Shown here one piece after another: positions 8,030 through 16,609 of a DNA stretch of 47,220 bases. The position numbers were made by a program, and so were the translations under genes. The first letter of the stretch is position 1. The number at the start of each line of letters is the position of its first letter. Under the pieces are notes generated by a model, which was given only the letters and a program-made list of their open reading frames with translations, ran no database searches and was not told the DNA's origin. Origin of the DNA: Candidatus Kaiserbacteria bacterium CG10_big_fil_rev_8_21_14_0_10_56_12 (GTDB lineage Bacteria; Patescibacteriota; Minisyncoccia; Phycocordibacterales; Phycocordibacteraceae); assembly GCA_002773355.1 (NCBI GenBank), contig PFBL01000020.1:1-47220 (forward strand), read 5' to 3'.

Positions 8030-8451
8030 AACAATTGTTAATTATTTTTAGACGCACATAGTAATCATTTTGATTAATCATTTTGATGGTGAACGAAGCA
8101 CTTTCACACTACCCCACAGCGAGCGGTATCGACCAGCGCGCCATGGGTTAGTTGGTAAGGGTTGACGTGGTTCCATCCGTTGCCGGACGAACCACTTATT
8201 CAGTTATCAACGTACGCCCTTCTAGGGAACAGTGCGCCCCCAATAAGGACTAGCTTGAAGTATACCAGGGAGTCCTGTTTCTTCGAAGGGCTCTGTGGAT
8301 AACACAGCGCAAAAGAGCACAAAAAAGCGGCTGTCGCCAGCCTTGCTACATGCCCTATTGATCGCTCCGCTCCACCAACACACATTAGCACAAAGACGCT
8401 TGGCGGTCAAAAGTGTCCGGTGCTCTGGCTCTGTCTCGCGCCTCGCGCCCA
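8030..8451 (-). promoter_or_regulatory. Upstream region of the surface protein gene; long leader with hairpin
   Basis: There is no gene in these 420 bp. On the minus strand an extended -10 (TGG-TATACT, hexamer at 8259-8264) would give a ~220-nt leader for the surface protein. The leader holds a strong hairpin at 8167-8195 (GTGGTTC/GAACCAC around TCCG/CGGA) and two direct repeats of ATCATTTTGATT just before the gene (about 8064-8087). A TTATCCACA-type DnaA box lies at about 8291 as a single copy. The leader may stabilise the mRNA. Confidence 0.45.
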
Positions 8452-9222
8452 CTAGGCGAGGGAATACGTACTCCAACGACGCTCGCCTTCTTTCACCAAT
8501 ACTCCTTCTGCAACGAGGGCCGCGAGCTCTCGCTGTACGGTCTTTTCAGATACACCTGGTACGCTACGAGAAATGTCCTTTATACTTCCCTTGTCCTTGT
8601 CCCTTAAGAAGCTCAGTAGCGCCTCGCGCCTGTCTTTTATATGTCCTTTAGGGAGCCTCTGCGCCGACACCGCATTGTGCCGTGTTGGCAGAGACGGCTC
8701 TCTCATGCGCGCCGGCTGTTCTGACGGAGCTCGCCTTACAGCGCTCTTGGCTAGATCCGCGATGCTCGGTGCATCATCCATAGCAATCCTTGGCTCTTCG
8801 TACCCTGCGACTTCCTGCAGCAAATAGTGCGTTTCTTTGCTGATGAGATCTGCATTCATCGCGGAGAGCAGTCCGCTCGTCCGGGCGATCCCGATCATGC
8901 TCGAGAGAGCCAAGAGCTCGCGCGAAAGTGCCATCCGCGCCTCTTGTGGCGGACGTATGGCCGCATCGACAAGAGCAATGGAAAGAGTATCGATACGATC
9001 GCGCAACATTGGTGTCTGCGTAAAGGCTGGCAAGAGCAGGTGTATCGCCTTTGCTAACCGCTCAGCCTTCTTGTACATATAGACACGGCGTATGTCCTTA
9101 TCGAATACGTTGCTGAATATGCTTTTTTCTAGGACAATCTCCTGCTGACGATGTGGTGCAGATGGTCTATTCGTCTCACGACTTTTATCTAGCTGTCCCT
9201 GAGCGAGTAGCTGCTGTCTCAT
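8452..9222 (-). CDS. DeoR-like HTH protein with helical N-terminal domain
   Basis: The 256-aa protein has a C-terminal winged helix-turn-helix of DeoR type (residues ~195-256: KGHIKDRREALLSFLRDKD, SIKDISRSVPGVSEKTVQREL, VLVKEGERRWSTYSL). The N-terminal half is an all-helical domain (~45-140, KAERLAKAIHLLLPAF ... SALMNADLIS-like region) that looks like a four-helix bundle, joined by a basic linker rich in Arg and Pro. It is probably a DNA-binding regulator of unknown target. The start could also be the Met at MYKKAERLAKA (about residue 49), since the first ~35 residues are low in conservation signals. Confidence 0.6.
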   Translation of the reverse strand: MRQQLLAQGQLDKSRETNRPSAPHRQQEIVLEKSIFSNVFDKDIRRVYMYKKAERLAKAIHLLLPAFTQTPMLRDRIDTLSIALVDAAIRPPQEARMALSRELLALSSMIGIARTSGLLSAMNADLISKETHYLLQEVAGYEEPRIAMDDAPSIADLAKSAVRRAPSEQPARMREPSLPTRHNAVSAQRLPKGHIKDRREALLSFLRDKDKGSIKDISRSVPGVSEKTVQRELAALVAEGVLVKEGERRWSTYSLA

Positions 9223-9322
9223 ATCCTTATATAGGACAGTATACGTCCGCGGGTCTCACTTGCAAGCAATCCGTTGACACCGCCGCGAGCATATGCGGGG
9301 CGATGGTACAATTACAAGCGTT

Positions 9323-11503
9323 ATGGCGAGAAAATCTATTGCCGGCAGGCGACGGCGTGGAGCGGCGCTCCACGAATATGACCGCGTCATTCGCTACACG
9401 TCCACCGTTGTTCTTTTTGCGGCGGCCTGTCTCTCGGCTCTCGGTATTTTTGGAGCTGCGGGGCCGGTCGGTGCCTCCATTTTCACCGCAAGCTATGCAA
9501 TCGTCGGCATTGGTGCCTTTTTTTTGCCGGTCGCGCTTATCGCGCTCGGCATCTACGCGGGGTTTCGTCGCGCAGTCCTCGCCCCACTTACCGCCTCTGC
9601 GTTGTTATTGATCCTGGCGTCGGTCCTCACCCTCGCAGGCCTCTTTCCTGACACAACCTTTGGGGGGCTTGCGGGAACCTGGCTCGGCGCGTCTCTCGCG
9701 AGCTTTTTCGGTTTTTGGGGTAGCTTTGTTCTACTCCTCTCTGTCTTCGCGGTTGGTACGACATTCCTCGTCGATCTCGAGACGCTCGGTACGATCGTTG
9801 GGGAGGGCGTGTATGCACTCTGGGAACGCTTGCACGGGCGACGTGTGCACGATGCTGATGATGAGGAGTTTGACGACGTGGTTGGCGTACCCGAAGAGGA
9901 CCCCTACGCTGACGAGGACGGGTCACCTGCGCACGCCGAGCAGGAACCTGTGGTCACGATGTTTGATAGGCCACAGCGGCCCCAGAATGGGGGTGCGGGT
10001 ATTGCTAATTTCGATGCGGAGTACAATCCGCCGCCCGTATCAATCCTGGCAGCTGATCGGGGCAAGCCTGGCGTAGGTGACATCAAAGCCAACGCGAACA
10101 TTATCAAACGAACGTTTCAAAACTTCGGTATCAATCTCGAGATGGACGAAGTTTCGGTGGGCCCCACGGTCACGCGCTATGCGGTGAAACCCGCAGAAGG
10201 CGTTCGACTCTCAAAGATTGTATCGCTCGCAAACAATCTCGAACTCGCCCTTGCCGCTCATCCTGTCCGCATCGAAGCGCCTATACCGGGCAAATCGTTG
10301 GTGGGCATTGAGGTACCGAACACAACCAAGGCAATGGTTGGCCTCGGTGGCCTCCTCTCTTCTCCCGAATGGGCCGAGAGCACCAAGCCACTCCTCGCGG
10401 CACTCGGGCGTGACATTACCGGCACGCCTCACTACGTCAACATCACCAAGATGCCTCACGGCCTCGTCGCTGGCGCAACAGGGTCGGGTAAGTCGGTCGC
10501 TATTCATGCACTGATCACATCCCTCCTCTACCGTAACGGGCCAAACCAGCTCCGGTTTATTATGATCGACCCTAAGCGCGTCGAACTCACCGCATACAAC
10601 GGGATCCCGCACCTGTTGACACCGGTCATTACCGACCCAAAGAAAACCATCCTCTCTCTGAAGTGGGCCGCCAAAGAAATGGAACGTCGCTACAACATAT
10701 TAGAGGCGGCGCGCGTACGTGATGTCGACTCTTACCACAAGACGGTGTATGAGCCCGCAAAAGGTCGCGGCGAGAGCGAAGATCTGCCCGAAGCGATGCC
10801 ATATATTGTGATCGTCGTGGACGAGCTTGCTGACATCATGCAGAGTTACCCGCGAGAGCTTGAGGCATCGATCGTTCGGCTCGCACAAATGTCACGTGCG
10901 GTCGGCATTCACCTTATCCTGTCTACCCAGCGACCGTCGGTCAACGTGATTACCGGCTTGATTAAGGCCAATGTGCCGACCCGTATGGCCCTCCAGGTTG
11001 CCTCTCAGATTGACTCGCGCACGATCCTCGATGGTGCGGGTGCCGAAACACTGCTTGGCGCCGGCGACATGCTCTACCTCTCGAGTGACATGCAGAAACC
11101 GGTCCGCCTCCAGACGGCCTACATCGGCGAGGACGAGGTTAAAAAGGTGGTGAGCTACATCAAGAAGAACAATATCGGCGACCTCTCGAGCATTGATCTC
11201 GGCGGCAGTGGCGTCGTCGTTGAGTCGAACGATGTCATCGGGCTCGTGAACGGCAGTTTCGACGATGAGGACGCTGATGACGATCTCTACGATGACGCAA
11301 AAATGGCTGTAGAGGAGGCAGGGCGCGCCTCGACCTCCTATCTCCAGCGCAAACTGAAGATTGGCTACTCGCGCGCGGCGCGTCTCATGGACGTTCTCGA
11401 GGCCAAAGGAGTGATCGGCCCCGCCGATGGATCGAAGCCGCGCGAAGTACTCACGACCCTGTCACATGAAGTGCCAGAGGACGATCCCGATGAGACGTTC
11501 TAG
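9323..11503 (+). CDS. ftsK: DNA translocase FtsK/SpoIIIE
   Basis: The 726-aa protein has four transmembrane helices in the first ~165 residues, an acidic linker (DADDEEFDDVVGVPEEDPYADEDG region), then the motor: alpha domain (~225-330), Walker A GATGSGKSVAIH, Walker B IVIVVDELADIM, and LILSTQRPSVNVITG. It ends with a gamma winged helix (AGRASTSYLQRKLKIGYSRAARLMD) that would read KOPS-like sequences. It moves chromosome DNA at the division septum. I place the start at MARKSIAGRR (9323): a -10-like TACAAT (9307-9312) lies 10 bases before it, so a start further upstream would fall before the transcript. The next gene follows after 6 bp. Confidence 0.95.
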   Translation: MARKSIAGRRRRGAALHEYDRVIRYTSTVVLFAAACLSALGIFGAAGPVGASIFTASYAIVGIGAFFLPVALIALGIYAGFRRAVLAPLTASALLLILASVLTLAGLFPDTTFGGLAGTWLGASLASFFGFWGSFVLLLSVFAVGTTFLVDLETLGTIVGEGVYALWERLHGRRVHDADDEEFDDVVGVPEEDPYADEDGSPAHAEQEPVVTMFDRPQRPQNGGAGIANFDAEYNPPPVSILAADRGKPGVGDIKANANIIKRTFQNFGINLEMDEVSVGPTVTRYAVKPAEGVRLSKIVSLANNLELALAAHPVRIEAPIPGKSLVGIEVPNTTKAMVGLGGLLSSPEWAESTKPLLAALGRDITGTPHYVNITKMPHGLVAGATGSGKSVAIHALITSLLYRNGPNQLRFIMIDPKRVELTAYNGIPHLLTPVITDPKKTILSLKWAAKEMERRYNILEAARVRDVDSYHKTVYEPAKGRGESEDLPEAMPYIVIVVDELADIMQSYPRELEASIVRLAQMSRAVGIHLILSTQRPSVNVITGLIKANVPTRMALQVASQIDSRTILDGAGAETLLGAGDMLYLSSDMQKPVRLQTAYIGEDEVKKVVSYIKKNNIGDLSSIDLGGSGVVVESNDVIGLVNGSFDDEDADDDLYDDAKMAVEEAGRASTSYLQRKLKIGYSRAARLMDVLEAKGVIGPADGSKPREVLTTLSHEVPEDDPDETF

Positions 11504-11509
11504 TACGCA

Positions 11510-11833
11510 ATGACTCGATACCTCACTGCGCTCATACTGGGCGCTCTGATACTCTATGGCCTGGTAGAGGCCTGGCCTCTCTTGAGAGGTCCGGCACTCA
11601 CCATCGACTCCCCCGCCGATAACGCAACTATAGACGGCGGGATCCTGACCGTGTCAGGCACAGTGGCGCGCGCCGCAATCTTTACCATCAACGGTTCGCC
11701 CGTATTGTATGACCAGAATGGGCACTTTTCGTCAACTCTTACGTTCCCGCGTGGAGGCTCTATACTTACCTTTGTGGAGAGCGATCGCTTCGGCAGGACT
11801 GTCACTGCCACACGCTCCATTTTCGTCCCCTAA
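11510..11833 (+). CDS. Small membrane-anchored Ig-like protein
   Basis: The 107-aa protein has an N-terminal hydrophobic anchor (TRYLTALILGALILYGLVEA). After it comes a single Ig-like beta-sandwich domain with the pattern TIDSPADNATIDGGILTVSGTV, FTINGSPVLYDQNGHFSSTL, and ILTFVESDRFGRTVTATRSI. This resembles bacterial Ig/glucodextranase-B-like domains. The gene sits between ftsK and recA with gaps of 6 and 15 bp, so it is co-transcribed with them. The function is unknown; a role at the envelope or septum is only suggested by the neighbour. Confidence 0.7.
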   Translation: MTRYLTALILGALILYGLVEAWPLLRGPALTIDSPADNATIDGGILTVSGTVARAAIFTINGSPVLYDQNGHFSSTLTFPRGGSILTFVESDRFGRTVTATRSIFVP

Positions 11834-11848
11834 CTCATTACCCTACCT

Positions 11849-12895
11849 ATGGCCTTCAGCAAAACAAAAAAAGAAAAAGTACTTAAAACCGTGACCGCCT
11901 CGACAGGAGACAAAAACGAGCGCCAAAAGTCGATCGATCTCGCCCTTAAGGAGATTCGAACCAAGTTTGGTGATGACGCTATCACAACGCTCGCGGGCGG
12001 TAAGCAAGCTAAAATCCCTTCGATTCACACCGGCTCTATCGGCCTCGACGCCATCCTCGGTGTCGACGGCCTCCCCTGCGGGCGCATTATCGAGATTTTT
12101 GGCCCTGAGTCGAGCGGCAAGACCACACTCGCCCTACACGTAATCGCCGAGGCGCAGAAGTCGGGCGGCGTCGCCGCCTTTGTCGATGCCGAACATGCGC
12201 TCGATCCAGAATATGCGCGACGCATTGGGGTCAAGCTTCAAGAACTCTTGATATCACAGCCAGACACCGGGGAGCAGGCGCTCGACATCGTCGAATCACT
12301 GGTGCGGAGCGGCAACGTTGACGTCATCGTCGTGGACTCAGTTGCCGCACTCACCCCTCGTGATGAGATAGAAGGTGAAATGGGTCAACAACACGTCGGC
12401 AAGCAGGCACGGCTCATGTCGCAGGCACTCCGCAAGCTGACGAGCATCGTGTCGCGGAGCAAAACGATCGTCATCTTCATTAATCAGATCCGCATGCAGA
12501 TCGGCGTTATGTTCGGGAATCCGGAAACGACACCGGGCGGCAAGGCACTCAAGTTTTACACCTCGGTACGCCTCGATATTCGCCGCATCGCGAGCATCAA
12601 GAAGGGCGAAGAGGTCGTGGGCGGGCGCACACGCGTAAAGGTAGTGAAGAACAAGGTCGCCGCACCGTTTAAAACAACGGAATTCGACCTGCTCTACAAT
12701 GAAGGCATTAGTCGAGAGGGCGAGCTCCTCGCGCTCGGCGAGAAGTTTGGACTTGTTACCAAGAGCGGCGCAACCTACAAAGTCGGCGAGCAGAAGCTCG
12801 GCGTGGGGTATGACGCCTCGCGCAAGTTCTTGAGTGAGAACAAATCGATCGCCAATGACCTCACCAAGGAGATTAAAGCGAAGTTGGCCGAGTAG
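11849..12895 (+). CDS. recA: Recombinase RecA
   Basis: The 348-aa protein is a full RecA. It has Walker [10 protein letters not shown], Walker [22 protein letters not shown], loop L2 [21 protein letters not shown], and the C-terminal domain with [24 protein letters not shown]. It catalyses strand exchange and stimulates cleavage of LexA-type repressors where present. It is the last gene of a ftsK-Ig-recA run. No LexA box is evident upstream. The C-terminal tail is short and ends in EIKAKLAE. Confidence 0.98.
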   Translation: MAFSKTKKEKVLKTVTASTGDKNERQKSIDLALKEIRTKFGDDAITTLAGGKQAKIPSIHTGSIGLDAILGVDGLPCGRIIEIFGPESSGKTTLALHVIAEAQKSGGVAAFVDAEHALDPEYARRIGVKLQELLISQPDTGEQALDIVESLVRSGNVDVIVVDSVAALTPRDEIEGEMGQQHVGKQARLMSQALRKLTSIVSRSKTIVIFINQIRMQIGVMFGNPETTPGGKALKFYTSVRLDIRRIASIKKGEEVVGGRTRVKVVKNKVAAPFKTTEFDLLYNEGISREGELLALGEKFGLVTKSGATYKVGEQKLGVGYDASRKFLSENKSIANDLTKEIKAKLAE

Positions 12896-13243
12896 CTAGG
12901 CCACCCGTGCCGCAGAGACGAGAGAGTTCGTCAGGAGTCGCGCAGTAACGCGCGCCAGATACACGACACTCACGAGCGTCACCAGCGTGAGTGCCTGCAC
13001 CAACAACCGCGTGTGCTCAAACGCATAGACGAAATAGAGCGCGTGCCCGAGCGTGTCCTGCGGCCCGTTGGTGAGCACCTTGGCCACCCACACTTCCTTA
13101 CCAAGATCCCAGAGCGCGAGCACAAAGACACCGAGGACGAGCGTACTCGTAGACAAGATTGCGCGCAAAATGCGGAGACGATGCACGCGCCGCATCACAA
13201 CGCGCTCGATAGCTGAGTTATTAGTCATGGTGTTGTTCATCAT
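12896..13243 (-). CDS. Membrane protein overlapping the sigma factor gene, possible anti-sigma
   Basis: The 115-aa protein has a basic N-terminus (VVMRRVHRLRILRA) and two transmembrane segments (~28-48 and ~83-103) with a loop between. Its start codon lies inside the end of the ECF sigma factor gene: ATGs at 13243, 13240 and 13228 all overlap the sigma stop at 13221. The pair is therefore translationally coupled. Small membrane proteins encoded this way are often anti-sigma factors. No anti-sigma sequence motif is visible, so this is inference from position. Its stop codon touches the recA stop on the other strand. Confidence 0.55.
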   Translation of the reverse strand: MMNNTMTNNSAIERVVMRRVHRLRILRAILSTSTLVLGVFVLALWDLGKEVWVAKVLTNGPQDTLGHALYFVYAFEHTRLLVQALTLVTLVSVVYLARVTARLLTNSLVSAARVA

Positions 13244-13805
13244 ATGTTTTTTTAAACAGCCGTTTCGCCCGATGCACGCGTGTCTTCACTGCCGGTATCG
13301 AGAGCTGCTCCGAAGCGGCTATCTCCTCCTGCGTCTTGCCCTCGATGAATTGGAGCCGGAGAATCCTGGCGGCCGCTTCGGGTATCTTTGCAAGCGCGGC
13401 GAGGACTTCGTTGCGGATAGATAAGTCTTCAAGAAATTCTGCTCGCTCATCCGGAAATGATTCGTAGTGCTCTGGCTCGAGCTCGACGTGGTGCGCCCCC
13501 TCTTTGCGGCGTGCCGCATATTTAGTGTACGCAACGCGGTTGAGTATCGTGTACGCCCACGAAGCGAAGGTCGCGCCTTCTTGTGAATGATAGCGATCCG
13601 CATAGAGATACATCTTGGTGAAGGCGTCTTGCACCACCTCTTCGGCATCCTCGGGTGACCAGAGTATCTTCTTGGCGCGGCGCAGGAGTGGCGCCTCGTA
13701 GCGGCGCACGAGTATCGCAAAGAGATCGGGCTCTTTCTGCGAGCGTACGAGCAGTTCTGCATCGCTCAACTGGCCAAGATCTTCAGCAAAACTTGAAAAG
13801 CTCAT
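13221..13805 (-). CDS. ECF-type RNA polymerase sigma factor
   Basis: The 194-aa protein has region 2 (ELLVRSQKEPDLFAILVRRY, SPEDAEEVVQDAFTKMYLYADRY, FASWAYTILNRVAYTKYAARR) and region 4 (LAKIPEAAARILRLQFIEGKTQEEIA, LSIPAVKTRVHRAKRLFKK), the plan of ECF sigma factors. I choose MSFSSFAEDL (13805) as the start. A -10-like TATGCT (13816-13821 on the minus strand) ends 10 bases before it and would overlap the longer frame. It forms a two-gene unit with the overlapping membrane protein. The signal sensed is unknown. Confidence 0.9.
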   Translation of the reverse strand: MSFSSFAEDLGQLSDAELLVRSQKEPDLFAILVRRYEAPLLRRAKKILWSPEDAEEVVQDAFTKMYLYADRYHSQEGATFASWAYTILNRVAYTKYAARRKEGAHHVELEPEHYESFPDERAEFLEDLSIRNEVLAALAKIPEAAARILRLQFIEGKTQEEIAASEQLSIPAVKTRVHRAKRLFKKTYDEQHHD

Positions 13806-13840
13806 TATGTCTGCTAGCATACAGGATAATGGTGTTTAGG

Positions 13841-13862
13841 GCCTGCCCGCCGGTAGGCAGGC
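13841..13862. repeat. GCCTGCC...GGCAGGC hairpin
   Basis: The 7-bp arms at 13841-13847 and 13856-13862 form a small GC-rich hairpin followed on the plus strand by ACTTTTTA. It lies between the sigma factor promoter and efp. It may be a terminator-like element or one copy of a dispersed palindrome. Confidence 0.4.
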
Positions 13863-13903
13863 ACTTTTTATAACGCGGCGTACTCGCTTTAAGTTTCTTC
13901 TCT

Positions 13904-14479
13904 ATGGCCATACTTAGCTACAACGAGATCCTATCGAAATGCATCATTATTTACAATGGTGAGCCGTATGAGGTGCTGTCCGCGCACATTTTCCGCATGC
14001 AACAGCGCAAGCCGGTCAATCAGACAAAATTGCGGCACCTGGTCTCTGGCAAGGTGATCGAAATCTCCTTTCATCAGAACGAATCGGTGGAGGAGGCCGA
14101 CGTGTGCCGCATGCAGGCGCAGTATCTCTACACCAATCGCGGTGAGAGCTGGTTTGCCGAAGAATGTAACGCTTCAAATCGATTCTCGTTTCCCGAGGAG
14201 GCAGTACGTCAACAGGTGCGGTGGCTTGCGCCACATGCTCTCGTTGATGTGCTGACGATCGACGATGCACCGGTTACGATCAAGATCCCCGTCAAAGTAG
14301 ACCTCGAAGTCGTTGAGGCTCCGCCGAGCATTAAGGGCAACTCGGCCACGGGCGGCAACAAGCCGGTGACCGTCTCAACCGGCGCCAAGGTAGACGTACC
14401 TCTCTTTATAAATGTAGGCGACGTCGTGCGCATTAATACCGACACCGGCACATACGCCGAACGCGCCGACAAGGCCTAG
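13904..14479 (+). CDS. efp: Translation elongation factor P
   Basis: The 191-aa protein matches EF-P in length and domain order: KOW-like domain I (~1-65), then two OB domains (~66-130 and ~131-191, ending GDVVRINTDTGTYAERADKA). EF-P relieves stalling at polyproline. The domain I loop that carries the modified Lys or Arg in other bacteria reads HIFRMQQRKPVNQTKLRH here. A Lys is present but is followed by Pro instead of the usual PGKG/PGRG setting. No modification enzyme (EpmA, EarP) is in the window. The gene stands alone, with a bidirectional terminator after it. Confidence 0.93.
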   Translation: MAILSYNEILSKCIIIYNGEPYEVLSAHIFRMQQRKPVNQTKLRHLVSGKVIEISFHQNESVEEADVCRMQAQYLYTNRGESWFAEECNASNRFSFPEEAVRQQVRWLAPHALVDVLTIDDAPVTIKIPVKVDLEVVEAPPSIKGNSATGGNKPVTVSTGAKVDVPLFINVGDVVRINTDTGTYAERADKA

Positions 14480-14481
14480 TT

Positions 14482-14518
14482 AGAAAGAAGGCCCCGCCGT
14501 GTGCGGGGCCTTCTTTCT
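14482..14518. terminator. Bidirectional terminator between efp and rpsR
   Basis: The 16-bp arms AGAAAGAAGGCCCCGC / GCGGGGCCTTCTTTCT lie between two convergent genes. The T-rich ends on each strand make it usable for both. Confidence 0.9.
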
Positions 14519-14526
14519 ATTCACGG

Positions 14527-14733
14527 CTACGCCGCGACGTACGGCAGGAGGGCCATGTAGCGCGCACGCTTAATTGCTTGCGCAATATCGCGCTGTTTGG
14601 TGGCGGGAATGCCGGTTCGCTTCTTTGAAAGAATCTTTGCGTGTGGGTTGGTAAATTGCTTCAAATACGCCACGTCCTTATAATCGACGAACTTCTTAAT
14701 CTCTATTTCTTCTCGCTCTGCTTGATAGGCCAT
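14527..14733 (-). CDS. rpsR: Ribosomal protein bS18
   Basis: The 68-aa protein carries the S18 core: IEIKKFVDYKDVAYLKQFTN, HAKILSKKRTGIPATKQRDIAQAIKRARYMALLPY. It binds S6 on the platform of the 30S subunit. It is the last gene of rpsF-ssb-rpsR, 10 bp after ssb. rplI, which follows in many bacteria, is not here; an intergenic terminator comes instead. Confidence 0.97.
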   Translation of the reverse strand: MAYQAEREEIEIKKFVDYKDVAYLKQFTNPHAKILSKKRTGIPATKQRDIAQAIKRARYMALLPYVAA

Positions 14734-14743
14734 ACGTCAGTAA

Positions 14744-15196
14744 TTAAAAAGGAATATCCTCTGGGTTAATCTCCTCGTCTGGGTATTGAATCTCGTCTCC
14801 CCCGCTCGGTGTCGTCGGCTCTGCCTGCGCGGCTCGCGGCGCCCCATCGGTTGCTCCGCCCCGACCACCGTCAGCACCAAACTGGAAATTCTCGATAACG
14901 ATCTCGGTACGATAATTCTTCTTGCCAGTTTCCTTATCGTCCCATGAGCGCGTGGTAATACGACCCTCGACAAAGATCGGGCGCCCTTTCTTGCAGTATT
15001 GCGCAATGACTTCTGCCGTACGGCCAAACGCGACGAGGTTATGGAACTCTGTCGTCTCTTGGCGCTGTCCATCCTTGCCTTTGAAGGAGCGGTTGGTCGC
15101 AATAGCAAAATTGGCTACCTGTGATCCACTCGGGAGAGCCTTGAGCTCTGGGTCTCTCGTGAGGTTGCCGTAGAGGAATACTTTGTTCAAGTACAT
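14744..15196 (-). CDS. ssb: Single-stranded DNA-binding protein
   Basis: The 150-aa protein has the OB fold of SSB (YLNKVFLYGNLTRDPELKALPSG, ATNRSFKGKDGQRQETTEFHN, GRPIFVEGRITTRSWDDKETG), a Gly/Ala-rich linker, and the acidic tip INPEDIPF that binds partner proteins. It lies between rpsF and rpsR, as in many bacteria. Confidence 0.97.
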   Translation of the reverse strand: MYLNKVFLYGNLTRDPELKALPSGSQVANFAIATNRSFKGKDGQRQETTEFHNLVAFGRTAEVIAQYCKKGRPIFVEGRITTRSWDDKETGKKNYRTEIVIENFQFGADGGRGGATDGAPRAAQAEPTTPSGGDEIQYPDEEINPEDIPF

Positions 15197-15202
15197 AGTT
15201 TT

Positions 15203-15697
15203 TTATAGTGCGGCGTTCTCGAGCGCTGCATCGAGCGCCACCGCTTCGCTCCCCTCAGCCTCCTCAGCAGTTGCCGCAGGCGCCTCTTTCATGCTGAATT
15301 CGTAGAGCTCCACCGCGTGGCGTGCCGCCTCTTTGGTGGTAATGAGATCGATAAAGCGCACCATGTTTTTGTCTGCGTTGACTGCCTCGATGACTTCGGC
15401 ATGATCCGCGGCCGTGGTCTCATACACAATCCAGCAGAAGTAGGCCGAGCTAAAGTCCTTGCGGCCGCTCGTCTCCTGTCGAGAGATCGTATAGGCAAGT
15501 TTGGTCATCCGCGGCTCGCCTTCTGCAACAACCGTCCCATTGCTCTCAAGGATGCCGCGCACCGCCTGATACGCCTTTTTGACGCCTTCGGTTGGCAGAT
15601 CTGGGTCGAGGTGGAACCCGAGCTCGTATACGCGAACATCCGCCTCGTTCTCGAGCTCTGTTTCTACTTCTGTCTCAATGTCGTCCTTCTTCGCCAT
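15203..15697 (-). CDS. rpsF: Ribosomal protein bS6
   Basis: The 164-aa protein has the S6 core (YELGFHLDPDLPTEGVKKAYQAVRGIL, RMTKLAYTISRQETSGRKDFSSAYFCWIVYE). An N-terminal acidic extension of ~20 residues and a C-terminal Ala/Glu-rich tail make it longer than the ~100-130 aa usual. It heads the rpsF-ssb-rpsR operon; ssb begins 6 bp after its stop. Confidence 0.94.
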   Translation of the reverse strand: MAKKDDIETEVETELENEADVRVYELGFHLDPDLPTEGVKKAYQAVRGILESNGTVVAEGEPRMTKLAYTISRQETSGRKDFSSAYFCWIVYETTAADHAEVIEAVNADKNMVRFIDLITTKEAARHAVELYEFSMKEAPAATAEEAEGSEAVALDAALENAAL

Positions 15698-15751
15698 ATT
15701 CCTTATTTGATTGGCCTATCCTAACACTCTCTCGTACCCCCCGCAAGGCGC

Positions 15752-16609
15752 TCACGGGCGAGCGAGATCAAACAACTGTCGCGTATTTTCGAGCAATGTC
15801 TGGCGGACCGACTCTGGGTCTTCTTCCCTGATGCGGGCGATGCGGGAGACGACGTCGATAACAGCGAGTGGATCGTTGCGCTGTCCGCGCCGCACGGCTG
15901 GCGCAACATAAGGAGCATCGGTTTCTACCAGTAGATTTGCAAGAGGTACGGTCTTAATAACCGCGTCATAGTCGTGCATGAACGTGATGACCGCAGTAAA
16001 CGAGACTGTGAAGCCGAGCGCATTAAGCGCCTGAGCCTCTGCAACACCACCTACAAAGAAATGGATATCGCCGCGCAGGTTTTGGTACGTATTTAAATGC
16101 GTATTTAAATCCTTACTTCTTTCTTCTTCTAAGAGCTCGATAAGATCGCGATATGCATCAGTTGATCCTTTGCTGGGCCTGCAATGAATAATGAGTGGTT
16201 TATCAAACTCGATTGCAAGCGCGAGGTGTTGCTTGAATAGCGTTTTCTGTTTGACCTTTGTGGCTTCGGCGGAGTGAACCGAGGTGTCACCTGGCAGACG
16301 ATAATAATCGAGGCCGCACTCCCCTATCGCCACCACCTTGGGATGTGCCGCGAGCTGTCGTTGGTATGATATATCATACCACTCACTTGATTCGTGGTTT
16401 GGGTGCAGCCCGACTGCGGCATAGAGGTGCTCGTGCTTTTCGGCGAGTGCGACAGCCTTCTGCGATGAGTCGAGGTCGCACCCGACCACAATCCCCGCGA
16501 CGCCCTGCGAGCGCATCTCGTCGATCACTTCGGCACGATCTGCATCATACTGCTCAAACTGCACGTGGCAGTGTGCGTCGATGTACCGCGTCTCCATGTT
16601 AGGCATCAA
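15752..16609 (-). CDS. tatD: TatD-family metal-dependent hydrolase
   Basis: The 285-aa protein has the metal-binding start YIDAHCHVQFEQYDADR, then GLHPNHES, IGECGLDYYR, the QKTLFKQHLALAIEFDKPLIIHCR strand, FTAVITF, and LLVETDAPYVAP near the C-terminus. TatD enzymes are DNases/hydrolases with a TIM barrel. The start overlaps the metG stop by 11 bases on the same strand, so the two are translationally coupled, a common metG-tatD pairing. A perfect 20-bp palindrome, also found near the TrpR-like gene, is embedded in the coding sequence at 16362-16381. Confidence 0.94.
   Translation of the reverse strand: MMPNMETRYIDAHCHVQFEQYDADRAEVIDEMRSQGVAGIVVGCDLDSSQKAVALAEKHEHLYAAVGLHPNHESSEWYDISYQRQLAAHPKVVAIGECGLDYYRLPGDTSVHSAEATKVKQKTLFKQHLALAIEFDKPLIIHCRPSKGSTDAYRDLIELLEEERSKDLNTHLNTYQNLRGDIHFFVGGVAEAQALNALGFTVSFTAVITFMHDYDAVIKTVPLANLLVETDAPYVAPAVRRGQRNDPLAVIDVVSRIARIREEDPESVRQTLLENTRQLFDLARP
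16362..16381. promoter_or_regulatory. 20-bp palindrome inside tatD, second copy at 28651
   Basis: TGGTATGATATATCATACCA is a perfect inverted repeat. The same 20 bases occur at 28651-28670, and a close variant lies before the TrpR-like gene at 29168-29185. It encodes ...WYDISYQ... in tatD. It may be an operator. Confidence 0.55.

Noticed and set aside
8285-8300. Single DnaA box near 8291 as a replication origin
   Set aside because: Only one box, no AT-rich unwinding region and no cluster, and dnaA is 33 kb away.
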